DNA from: Siphonodentalium dalli
Lineage: Eukaryota; Mollusca; Scaphopoda; Gadilida; Siphonodentaliidae
DNA length: 64,000 nt
Assembly: GCA_032622095.1 (NCBI GenBank)
Contig: CP136068.1
Coordinates: 60,842,025-60,906,024, forward strand
Direction: 5' to 3'
Under the pieces are notes generated by a model that was given only the letters and a program-made list of their open reading frames with translations, was not told the origin of the DNA and made no database searches. This document shows, piece after piece, positions 23,128 through 34,022 of the stretch. Positions within the stretch are counted from its first letter, which is position 1. Each line of letters begins with the position of its first letter. The position numbers and the translations under genes are program-made.

Positions 23128-24300
23128 AATCATATTTTAGAACCCTCATTGTATTAATAAATCTATTCCAGTCTAAATATATCTTATTCTATTATTTTCT
23201 TCTCGCCGATGCCCAGTGAATGGGTATAATAATGCTGGGAGAGCTCGCTATCAAAAATTGATAGGTAAACTGGCTAGAGGTCGGAGGTCATTGTCATGTC
23301 TCAACATTCCTATCAATAAACGATATAAAAATGCTTATACAAACAATCTACTGATGAAATTTTGTCAATTTATGATAACACTAGCAGATTTGCCCGCCAC
23401 TGGCGGGATTGGTCCCAATGCTTTGGTCGATCCATTAATATTTGTTTTTCAAGGTAACCCCGTACAGGCACGCCAACAGCATGCTATCATTTGCGGGTAC
23501 CCGTTTCAAGGTCATGTTGGGTGGACGAAATAACCCGACAAAAATTTGTATAATTGAAGATCTACTATACTCCAACTCTCACATTGTAGAATATCACAGA
23601 CATGTCACATTCGAATAAGTTAAGTAATACTGAAGTTATCAATCAGAAACCATCTCGGACGGACGGACAGACAGACATGCGATTACACATTCATTTTTTT
23701 TTTATGAAACGACTCAGTTCTGGTTATCTGGCTCACGGAACCACAAACCAACTGTCCACATTACATTGAACGTTCGGCCCATTTCGTAACAACGAAATAG
23801 CGCATAATGATAGAATGGTGGCCACGTTGCCTATATCGCGGCGTTGCGAACACTTTGGGGTTTTGTTATAATAACTAATAGATTGTCATGATATTGAAGC
23901 ATTTGGGGAATGTACATGTCAGCTTATATCTGCAATTTCCATATACAATTCGCTTAATTTTGGTGTGATTCATATTCTTGATGGTGAATTAGTCTGCACT
24001 TTAACACATATTTATGTATATTTTACGAATACACGACGAATGTGTAATGACGTTGTTGTAAACAAACTTTTCTCAAGTGTCGTTTTGGTCCAGCTATCAC
24101 TTTTACGGCGGGGAGAGCTGATCCGAATAATAGCTAAGATGTATTTAGATAGAATTATCGAAAGAATTTCACCGATTAGGGTGCATTTTAAGAGAATCGA
24201 GTGGAGAAAACTTGGTAACTTTTTTATCAGAAATGCGAATTCTGCCATCACATGTTTCTGTATGATGTATACGAAGTAACTCTAAAATTTCGGCAAGTAT
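23128..24300. other. Intronic stretch with a family B fragment
   Basis: At 23385-23535 there is a family B piece ('AGCAGATTTGCCCGCCACTG', 'GGCGGGATTGGTCCCAATG', 'GGTCATGTTGGGTGGACGAA') with the GCCCGCCACTGGCGGG hairpin. The rest shows open frames with no recognisable domain and no repeat I can name. I treat the open frames here as chance. Confidence 0.5.
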
Positions 24301-24499
24301 TTAACCCATCAATCCCGATACGGTGGCAGTTGAAGGGTAAAGGAGTGGTCGCATGGGCTCGCGAATGGTGCGATGATACTTCCCTTTGGCTTTTTACCCT
24401 TAGATAGGAAGTTTGGGCTCAATCGATCGAGCTGTTTTCGAGTCTATATATATTCAGTATGTCTCAAAATATATAGTAGATAGCCGATGAGCCCGACGT

Positions 24500-26010
24500 T
24501 GTCCGGGCTATTCAAAAACCAAATTTCAAGTCGATAGCTCTACCCAGCGCTATTCAAAAACCAAATTTCAAGTCGATAGCTCTACCCGTTTCCGAGATCT
24601 GGTCTGCGCATGCGCGAAGCTGGCGTCGCACGGGCTCGGCGACCCAATAAAATTTGTATCCGGGGCAAGTTACATTCACATTCCAAATTTCAAGTCGATA
24701 GCTCCACCCGTTTCCGAGATCTCGTCTGCGCATGCGCGAAGCTGGCGTCGCACGGGCTCGGTGACCCGATAAAATTCATATCCGGGGCAAGATACATTCA
24801 CATAGCAAATTTCAAGTCGATAGCTCTATCCGTTTCCGAGATCTCGTCTGCGCATGCGCGAAGCGGGCGCCGCACGGGCTCGCCAATACGACAACGTCCC
24901 GCCTGGTCAAACTACACACACGTACCAAGTTTCGTCCCGATCGGTCGAGAATCGTAGATTTGTATAAATGACAGACAGACAGACAGACAAACAAACAAAC
25001 ATACATACAGACAGAGGTCTTCAAAATATATATGAGACTAGCAGGTTAGCCCGCCACTGGCGGCAATCGTCAGAAACATGACAATTTTTAATTTTTTAAA
25101 TTAATTTTTTACATAAATTTTTTAATTTAATTTTTTGTTTTTCAATGAGTTAATTGTGCCTTTTTAATTTACTGGCTTTTTAAATTAATTTTTTAATTTA
25201 AATTGACCCGATTTGACCTTGAATTGATCATTTTCAAGGTCAAGGTCAGGTTGGGGTCACAATTCAACCCATCCATGACACTTCCCGTAGTTTGAGCTCA
25301 ATCGGTTCGAGTCTATAAAGGACACACACATATATATCATTTGTGGGTACCCGTTTCAAGGCGAAGATCACCTCGGGCGGAAAAACTGAGAGTGGAGAAC
25401 GGGTGCTCGGAGCTTCTCCAAAACGCCGCGATGACCATTCACGTGGGTTTTTACCCTTAGATGGGAAGTTTGAGCCCAATCGGTCCAGCCGTTTTCGAGT
25501 CTATAAAGGACAAACACATATACGGAAGTCTCAAAATATATAGTAGACTAGCCGATGAGCCCGACGTTGTCCGGGCTATTCAAAAACCAAATTTCAAGTC
25601 GATAGCTCCACCCGTTTCCGAGATCTGGTCTGCGCATGTGCGAAGCTGGCGTCGCACGGGCTCGGCGACCCGATAAAATTCGTATCCGGGGCAAGATACA
25701 TTCACATAGCAAATTTCAAGTCGATAGCTCCACCCGTTTCCGAGATCTCGTCTGCGCATGCGCGAAGCTGGCGTTGCACAGGCTCGGCGACCCGATAAAA
25801 TTTGTATCCGGGGCAAGATACATTCACATACCAAATTTCAAGTCGATAGCTCCACCCGTTTCCGAGATCTCATCTGCGCATGCGTGAAGCTGGCGTCGCA
25901 CGGGCTCGGCGACCCGATAAAATTCGTATCCGGGGCAAGATACATTCACATACCAAATTTCAAGTCGATAGCTCCACCCGTTTCCGAGATATATAGCCCA
26001 ATGTCATTTG
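24500..26010 (+). repeat. 122-bp tandem units with TGCGCATGCGC palindromes
   Basis: Two runs (about 24520-24880 and 25570-26010) have a repeat period of 122 bp, measured from 'AAATTTCAAGTCGATAGCTC' at 25590, 25712, 25834 and 25956. Each unit has 'CACCCGTTTCCGAGATCT', the palindrome TGCGCATGCGC, 'GCGTCGCACGGGCTCGGCGA' and 'TATCCGGGGCAAGATACATT'. The two runs are separated by another family B element. Further units are at 31075-31310 and 31970-32110. Confidence 0.85.
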
Positions 26011-26900
26011 CGGATACCTCGGCCGGTGATGAGTTAACGCGACATCGGCCGGTTAAGAGTTAACGCGATCACATCACGATATGTTGATGGCGTAATATAT
26101 TTACGCAATGATTTTCGATGAGCGAAGCATGGTCCTGCCCATGGAGCCCGTGCGACGCCAGCTTCGCGCATGCGCAGACCAGATCTCGGAAACGGGTGGA
26201 GCAATCGACTTGAAATTTGGTTTTTGAATAGCCCGGACGAAGTCGGGTCACCTTCTAGTCTATTATATATTTTGGAAGATCTGTTTGTTTGTGTGTGTGT
26301 GTGTAATCGATGAACTCGAAAACGGCCGACCCGATTTCGATGAAACTTGGTATGTGGGGGTATTTTCGGGTCAGGAGTAACATAGGCCTATTGATTTTCA
26401 GATCCGAGGTCAACTTTTCACGTGCCGAGGTCAAATCTGTTTTTACGCCGTTTTGCGCTAATATATTTCAGTTCGGTGCTCACAAATCGATTCGATATAG
26501 CGCGAATAATAAATTGCCAGTCATATAATTTGCAACGGTTAGAATCTGTGGCGCTTCATCTTTCCAATGATGAATCACACGCCTGTGTACGTTTAAAGTT
26601 TCTACCTTAATTATCGGGAAGAACACAGGACCATGCTTCGCTCATCGAAAAACATTGTGTAAATATATTACGCCATCAACAGATCGTGACGTGATCGCGT
26701 TAACTCTTAACTGGCCGATGTCGCGTTAACTCATCACCGTTCGAGGTATCCGCAAATGACATTGTGCTATATATCTCGGAAACGGGTGGAGCTATCGACT
26801 TGAAATTTGGTATGTGTATGTATCTTGCTCCGGATACAAATTTTATCGCGTCGCCGAGCCCGTGTGACGCCAGCTTCGCGCATGCGCAGACCAGATCTCG
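25880..26900. repeat. Large inverted repeat inside the family B chain
   Basis: The left arm (about 25880-26137) and right arm (26626-26900) are reverse complements over roughly 260 bp. They share 'GTCATTTGCGGATACCTCG', 'GAGTTAACGCGACATCGGCC', 'TTGATGGCGTAATATATTTA' and 'CGATGAGCGAAGCATGGTCC', and continue into the 122-bp unit. The 490-bp spacer carries another inverted unit and a distinct piece near 26310-26590 ('CCCGATTTCGATGAAACTTG'). Confidence 0.8.
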
Positions 26901-27243
26901 GAAACGGGTGGAGCTATCGACTTGAAATTTGGTTTTTGAATAGCCCGGACGAAGTCGGGTCACCTTCTAGTATATATATATATATATACGGAAGTCTCAA
27001 ATTATATAGTAGATTGGCAGATTCCAGTAGCTTTATAACGGTATATCTGGGGAGAAAATCTGATGCTATATTCGTGATTATCTGGGATGATTTCGGTATT
27101 TACCGAAGGTATATACTGTAAAAACAAAGCACGCCATCCGTGCTCGCAGGGAATAAATTTCGAGCGATAACGTTTGCGTAAATACGAAATTGTGAGTGTT
27201 GGTTTGTAACCGGGATTTCTGAGAAGCATTATGCCTATAACTA

Positions 27244-27268
27244 CCCCCCCCCCCCCCCCCCCCCCCCC
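27244..27268 (+). repeat. Poly-C run, 25 bases
   Basis: An uninterrupted run of C between CTA and TAAGCCC. Length in the assembly may be unreliable. Confidence 0.9.
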
Positions 27269-28443
27269 TAAGCCCTGACCTAAGTGTAATACATACTATA
27301 ACAATGATGTTGTAAGAGCTCCAATAAATCTCCCCGCATAGGCAAGCACTCAATGTTCCCGTATAACTCTGCAGATGCAAATAACGTTGAATGGGAAACA
27401 GACGCTCTTTATAGAGATGCGTCAAAAACAAAACGCTCATTAAATAATCACTTGATTAACCCACGCCGTGCCTTTGCGGTGATTTGAGATTGGAGAACGG
27501 GTGCTCTGAGCTTCTCTAAACCGCGACCACGGTCGTGTCGGTGGGATTTGACACTTACATAGGAAGTTTGAGCTCAATCTTTACACGCGTTTTGGATTCT
27601 ATGAAGTACACACACACGGAAGTCTCAAAATATATAGTATAGACTAGCAGATTAGCCCGCCAATGGTGGGATTGGTCCCATGGCTGTGGTCGATCCATTA
27701 ATTTTTGTTTTTCAAGGTAACCCCATACGTCACTGCCACCGCTGATGCCCGAGATATCGACCAAGGTCATTTGCGGGTACCCGTGTCAATGTCATGTTGG
27801 GTGGACAAAATAACCTGATAAAAATATTTCCCGTCCCGAGTTGACCATACAGTACAAATTTCACATCGATGTCACCGCTGACTACCGAGATATCACCCAA
27901 GGTCATTTGTGGGTACCCGTTTCAAGGTGAAGGTCACCTCGGGCGGACAAACTGACCTGACGAAAATCTCCCCCCGTCCCTTGGAACCCCATAAGTACGA
28001 ATTTCGTCTCGATATCCCCAGTTTCCGAGCGAGACGGTCAAATGCTGTATTTACACTAAAGTAGATAAACGCTCTTTAATAGCGACGCCTCATATACAAA
28101 CGCTCATTAATTATCACGCGATTAACCCATCAATCCCCATTATGGTGCAAGTTGAAGGGTGAATGAGTGCCCGGATGTTCTCGGTGCAATGACACTTCCC
28201 ATTGGCTTTTTACCCTTAGATAGCAAGTTTGGGCTCAATCGGTCGAGCCGTTTTCGAGTCTATAAAGGACATACATATATATATACATATATATAAACGT
28301 ATGTCTCGAAATATATCAGTAGACTAGCAGGTTAGCCCGCCACTGGCAGCAATCGTCAGAAACATGAAATTTTTTAATTTTTTTAATTAATTTTTTAATT
28401 TAAATTTTTTTTTTTCAATGAGTTAATTGTGCCTTTTTAATTT

Positions 28444-30433
28444 TTAGCTCAACTTACTTTTGTAAGTTTGAGATATTACCATGGTTTGGCGTCCGTCGTC
28501 CGTGTGTGCGTGTGTCCCGTCAACAATTTCCTTTGGCGCGGGCTACAGGTTGTACCTTTGGTCTGATCTTCATGAAATTTGTCATGAATGTTGACATTGA
28601 CATGTAGATGGGAACGAGTCATTTAGGGGTCATTCGGCCAAAAAACATGGCCGCTGGCAGCCATCTTGGATTTCAAGATTCAATCCATTGGCACGGCCTA
28701 CAGGTTGTACTGTTCATCTGATCATCATGAAATTTGCCATTGATGTTAATAATGACATGTAGATGATAACGAGTGATTTTGGGGTCGTTTGGCCAAAAAA
28801 CATGGCTGCCAGCAGCCATCTTGGATTTGACTCTTTGCTTGACTAAATCCTTTGGCCTACAGGTCGTTGTTTTGATCGGAAGTTTATGAAATTTGTCATG
28901 GATGTTAACACTGTCATGTAGATGGGAACGAGTGATTTTGGAGTTGTTCGGCCAAAAAACATGGCCGCCAGCAGCCATCTTGGATTTTACTCTTTGCATG
29001 ACTAAATCCTTTGGCGCGGGCTACAGGTTGTACCTTTGGTCTAATCTTTATGAAATTTGTCATGAATGTTGACATTGACATGTAGATGGGAACGAATCAT
29101 TGTGGGGTCATTCGGCCAAAAAACATGGCCGCTGGCGGCCATCTTAGATTTCAAAATTCAATCCATTGGCACGGGCTACAGGTCGTACTGTTCGTCTGAT
29201 CATCATGAAGTTTGTCATGGATGTTAATATTGACATGTAGATGGGAACGAGTCATTTTGGGGTTGTTCGGCCGATAAACATGGCCACCAGCAGCCATCTT
29301 GGATTTTACTCTTTGCATGACTAAATCCTTTGGCGCGGGATACAGGTCGTAGCTTCGATCGGAACATCATGAAATTTGTCATGGATGTTAACAATGACAT
29401 GTAGATGGGAACGAGTGATTTTGGGGTCGTTCGGCCAAAAAACATGGCCGCCAGCAGCCATCTTGGATTTTACTCTTTGCATGACTAAATCCTTTGGCCC
29501 GGGCTACAGGTCGTACCTTTGGTCTGATCTTTATGAAATTTGTCATGAATGTTGACATTGACATGTAGATGGGAACGAGTCATTTTGGGGTCATTCGGCC
29601 AAAAAACATGGCCGCTGGCAGCCATCTTGGATTTCAAGATTCCATCCATTGGCGCGGGCTACAGATCGTACTGTTCGCCTGATCATCATGAAATTTGTCA
29701 TGGATGTTAACAATGACATGTAGATGGGAACGAGTGATTTTGGGGTCATTTGGCCAAAAAACATGGCCGCTGGCAGCCATCTTGGATTTCAAGATTCAAT
29801 CCATTGGCGCGGGCTACAGATCGTACTGTTCGCCTGATCATCATGAAATTTGTCATTGATGTTAATAATGACATGTAGATGGGAACGAGTGATTTTGGGA
29901 TCGTTCGGCCGAAAAACATGGCCGCCAGCAGCCATCTTGGATTTTACTCTTTGCATGACTAAATCCTTTGGCCCGGGCTACAGGTCGTACCTTTGGTCTG
30001 ATCTTTATGAAATTTGTCATGAATGTTGACATTGACATGTAGATGGGAATGAATCATTGTGGGGTCATTCGGCCAAAAAACATGGCTGCCAGCGGCCATC
30101 TTGGATTTCAAAATTCAATCCATTGGCGCGGTCTACAGGTCGTACTGTTCGTCTGATCATCATGAAATTTGTAGGTCGTGGCTTTGGTCAGATCTTCATA
30201 AAATTTGTCATGGATGTTAACAATTATACGTAGATGGGAACGAGTTCTTTTGGGGTCAATTGGCCAAAAAAAATGGCCACCAGCAGCCATCTTGTATTTT
30301 ACTCTTTGCATCACTAAATCCTTTGGCGCAGGTTAGACATTTCTATTAGCACCTTTCCTATTCCTCCATTTACTGTCAACCATTAAATTATTCCCCTACC
30401 TAAGTTGAGCTACAGTGTCATTGACACTTTCAT
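28444..30433 (+). mobile_element. Family 1 element, full length, inserted in the family B chain
   Basis: The 5' hairpin has TTAGCTCAACTTACTTTTG, then GTAAGTTTGAGATA. About eleven units of both types follow, and the 3' end is CTAAGTTGAGCTACAGTGTC then ATTGACACTTTCATT. Both flanks are the same family B phrase ('TTTAATTT' before; 'TTTAATTTAATTTTTTG' after), so it clearly landed in an existing family B element. Units carry GGCGCGGGCTACAGG instead of the usual AGCACGGGCTACAGG, which marks this copy as a separate subfamily. Confidence 0.87.
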
Positions 30434-32490
30434 TTAATTTAATTTTTTGTTTTTCAATTTTACCCGATTTGACCTTGAATTGATAATTTTCAAGGTCAAG
30501 GTCAGGTCGGGGTCACAATTTAACCCGTCCATGACACTTCCCGTAGATAGCAAGTTTGAGTTCAATTGGTTTGAGTCTATAAAGGACACACACATATATA
30601 TCATTTGTGGGTACCTGTTTCAAGGTGAAGATCACCTCGGGCGGAAAAACTGACCTGATGAAAATCTCCCCCGTTCCTAGGAAGCCCTAAGTACGTAAAA
30701 ATCACACAACACGCTCATGTCTGGATACAGTCACACTCACGTGTGGACCCAGACGTAAGAATAACATTACACGCATACGCTCTTTATCAACGACACTGCG
30801 GATACGAACTCTCTTTAACTATCAACGCGATTAACCCCACAGTGCCATTTTTTGTGATTGGGAATGGAGAACGGGTGCTGGGAGCTTCTCCAAAACGGCG
30901 CGACGACCATTCCCGTGGGTTTTTACCCTTAGATGGGAAGTTTGGTCTCGATCGGTGCAGCCGTTTTCGATTCTATAAAGTATATACACACACAAACATA
31001 TATTTATATACGGAGTTCTCAAAATATATAGTAGACTAGCCGATGAGCCCGACGTTGTCCGGGCTATTCAAAAACCAAATTTCAAGTCGATAGCTCCACC
31101 TGTTTCCGAGATCTGGTCTGCGCATGCGCGAAGCTGGCGTCGCACGGTCTCGGCGACCCGATAAAATTCGTATCCGGGGCAAGATACATTCACATAGCAA
31201 ATTTCAAGTCGATAGCTCCACCCGTTTCTGAGATCTCGTCTGCGCATGCGCGAAGCGGGCGCAGCACGGGCTCGCCAATACGAAAACGACGACCGCCTGG
31301 TCAAACTACAAACACGTACCAAGTTTCGTCCCTTGGCTTTGTTCGAAAAAGCAATTGCAACAGCTTCCGAGACACGTGTGCTGCATTTGCACCAGCAAGA
31401 TTTACCCGATTTGACCTTGAATTGACCATTTTGAAGCCGCTGGCTGCAATCGTCAGAAACTGGAAATTGGATCAGCGGATCCCGATGTATGAGTTCAAGG
31501 TCATTTGAAGGTCAAGGTCATGCCACACAGGCAAACGGATGGGCCCATGTTACTCCTCTGTTCAAACTACACCAACACCCCAAAAAATAGTGGAAATTGG
31601 CCCAGCGGATTCCGAGATACGGGTTCAAGGTCATTTGAAAGGCCGCACGGGCATCCGGGTGTGACGAAATTGCTCGGCGGTTCAAACTACCCCCATACAC
31701 CAAATTCGGTGGAAATCGGCTCAGCGGCTCCCGAGATATGAGTTCAAGGTCATGGGTTAATAAGGTCAAGGTCACGTCGCACAGGCTCACGAATGATTCA
31801 ATGACATTTCCCGTGAGATTTTACCCTTATATAGGAAGTTTGAGCTCAATCTGTCCAGCCGTTTTGGAGTCTATAATGGACAAATATACACATATATTTA
31901 TATATTTACGGAAGTCTCAAAATATATAGGAGACTAGCCGATGAGCCCGACGTTGTCCGGGCTATTCAAAAACTCGGCGACCCGATAAAAATCGTATCTG
32001 GGGCAAGATACATTCACATAGCAAATTTCAAGTCAATAGCTCCACCCGTTTCCGAGATCTCGTCTGCGCATGCGCGAAGCGGGCACCACACGGGCTCGCC
32101 AATACGACAACAACGACCGCCGGGTCAAACTACACACATGTACCAAGTTTCGTCCCGATCGGTCGAGAATCGTAGATTTGTATAAATGACATACAGACAT
32201 ACAGACAAACAGAGGTCTTCAAAATATATATGAGACTAGCAGGTTAGCCCGACACTGGCGGCGTTCGTCAGAAACATGACAATTTTTAATTTTTTGTTTT
32301 GTTTTTTTTTTCAATGAGTTAATATTAATTTTTTTTTATAACATGAGTTAAATGTGCATTTTTAATTTACTGGATTTTTGGATAATTTTTTTGGATTAAT
32401 TTTTTAATTTAATTTTTGGTTTTTCAATATTTTACCCGATTAGACCTTATTTTACCCGATTAACCCTTTACCCAACAGAACGGCCCTGTG

Positions 32491-32557
32491 CCAATGCATT
32501 CTCTTATATATGCGAGTCGACCATAGGTCGCCTCGCATATATAAGAGAATTCATTGG
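32491..32557. repeat. Palindrome 1 inside the MITE
   Basis: Arm CCAATGCATTCTCTTATATA continues TGCGAGTCGACC, then AT at the centre, then AGGTCGCCTCGCATATATAA and GAGAATTCATTGG. It is a near-perfect hairpin with about 31 paired bases, and the second palindrome at 32646-32714 is its reverse complement. Confidence 0.9.
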
Positions 32558-32645
32558 TTAACACATTAAAAATTATCAAATTGTCAAAGAATGTAGAAAA
32601 TATAAGAAAAAATGGTAAAAAGTGTTAAAAAAAGAATCTTTTTAG

Positions 32646-32714
32646 GCCAATGCATTCTCTTATATATGCGAGGCGACCTATGGTCGACTCGCATATATAA
32701 GAGAATGCATTGGC
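32646..32714. repeat. Palindrome 2 inside the MITE
   Basis: GCCAATGCATTCTCTTATAT ... GCGAGGCGACCTATGGTCGA ... ATATAAGAGAATGCATTGGC. It is a near-perfect hairpin with the same arms as palindrome 1 but the central bases reversed. Confidence 0.9.
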
Positions 32715-34022
32715 ACAGGGCATAACTGTAACTATCACAATGTGGTCAAGGAGCCGGTTCCAATGATATCCATATTTTAGGCTGTTGAAGCTTTATTTGG
32801 CCGGTTTTGGCCGGTTTGTTGGGTAAAGGGTTAAGGTGAAGAAGACATAAGAATCACACAACACGCAGTACCCGTCCCTAAAAGAGGTATGATTTAAGGT
32901 ACATCGGGCGGAAAAACTGACCCGATGAAAATTTCCCCCGTGCCTAGGAACGACAGACATAAGAATCACACAACACGCATTTTTTGTTTTCACACAACAC
33001 GCAGTACCCGTCCCTAAAAGAGGTATGATTGAAAATTTCCCCCGTTCCCAGGAACGACAGACATAAGATTCACACAACACGATAATTCTGCCTTTTTAAT
33101 CGAGATAAATGCTTTTCGCGTTTTGCATCCGTGGTTTCGTATGCATGGGTAACCGTTTAGCAACGTTGATTGCAATAAAGAGCGTTAGTCGGTTAACAAC
33201 TCCAAATATGGTCAATATAAAGATCGTTGATGCCTTAACCCCCGAAGTGCCGTTTGCGGTGATTTTGATGATTGGGAGTGGATAATGAGTGCTCAGAGCT
33301 TGTCCAAAATGTGACGTCGACGATCCCTGTGGGTTTTTACACTTATATACGAAATTTGAGCTCGATGGGTGCAGTCGTTTTCAATTCTATAAAGTACACA
33401 CATATATATATACAGAAGTCTCAAAATATATAGTATAGACTAGCAGGTTAGCCCGATGGTCCGAAACATGACAATTTTTTAATTTAATTTGTTGTTTTTC
33501 AATGAGTTAATATTAATTTTTTAATTTAGTTTTAAGTTTAAAATTGAGCTCGATCCGAACAGCCGTTTTCGATTCTATGAAGTACCCACACACACACATA
33601 TACACACACATATATACGGAAGTCTCAAAATATATAGTAGACTAGCAGGTTAGCCCGCCACTTGTGGCGTTCGTCAGAAATATGACAATTTTTTTTTTTT
33701 TTAATTAAATTTTTTTTTTCCAATGAGTTAATATTAATTTTTTGTTTATAACATGAGTTAATTGTGCATTTTTAATTTACTGGATTTTTTAATTAATTTT
33801 TTTGATTAATTTTTTAATTTAATTTTTGGTTTTTCAATAATTTACCCGATTAGACCTTATTTTACCCGATTAAGGTGAAGAAGACATAAGAATCACACAA
33901 CACGCAGTACCCGTCCCTAAAAGAAGTATGATTTAAGGTACATCTAGCGGAAAAACTGACCCGATGAAAAATTTCCCCCGTTCCTAGGAACGACAGACAT
34001 AAGAATCACACAACACGCATTT

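Larger units (their letters stand above)
24301..28443. mobile_element. Family B repeat chain, part 1
   Basis: A run of related elements joined end to end. Elements start with a hairpin, either ACTAGCAGGTTAGCCCGCCA or ACTAGCCGATGAGCCCGACG followed by TTGTCCGGGCT. They end with 'CCGTTTTCGAGTCTATAAAG', a short CACATATA microsatellite and 'GTCTCAAAATATATAGTA'. Junctions of this form are near 24480, 25035, 25550, 27640 and 28320. Other common phrases are 'GGGTACCCGTTTCAAGG', 'AAGGTCACCTCGGGCGG' and 'ATAAACGCTCTTTA'. No protein-coding capacity is seen. Confidence 0.7.
32464..32830. mobile_element. piggyBac-type MITE, 367 bp, with TTAA target duplication
   Basis: The ends are CCCTTTACCCAACA and its exact reverse complement TGTTGGGTAAAGGG, extending to 20 of 22 matches with CGGCC. 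TTAA flanks both sides (32460-32463 and 32831-32834). An empty copy of the site is present 1 kb downstream: 33861-33880 reads TTTACCCGATTAAGGTGAAG, and the same phrase is split here exactly at TTAA. CCCT-type ends with TTAA targets are the signature of the piggyBac superfamily. The interior has no ORF; it holds two 67-69-bp palindromes in opposite orientation. Confidence 0.92.
30434..34022. mobile_element. Family B repeat chain, part 2
   Basis: Continues the chain with the same head and tail phrases. Junctions of type 'CAAAATATATAGTA' to 'GACTAGC' are near 31030, 31925, 32230, 33430 and 33635. At 31370-31760 there is a different inner segment with 'GGTGGAAATCGGCTCAGCGG' and 'GAGTTCAAGGTCAT'. 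Tandem phrases 'AAGAATCACACAACACGC' recur at 32855, 32965, 33070 and 33885. The chain is interrupted by the piggyBac-type MITE at 32464-32830 and ends at the family 1 element at 34023. Confidence 0.7.

Noticed and set aside
23216-23533. Open frame of 105 codons (+)
   Set aside because: Its second half is the family B repeat (LADLPATGGIGPNALVDPL), and the first half has no recognisable domain or splice sites.
24610-26063. Overlapping open frames on both strands reading CACAKLASHGLGDPIKF and similar
   Set aside because: Translations of the 122-bp GC-rich tandem unit, whose period (not a multiple of three) shifts the frame each time. No start context or family.
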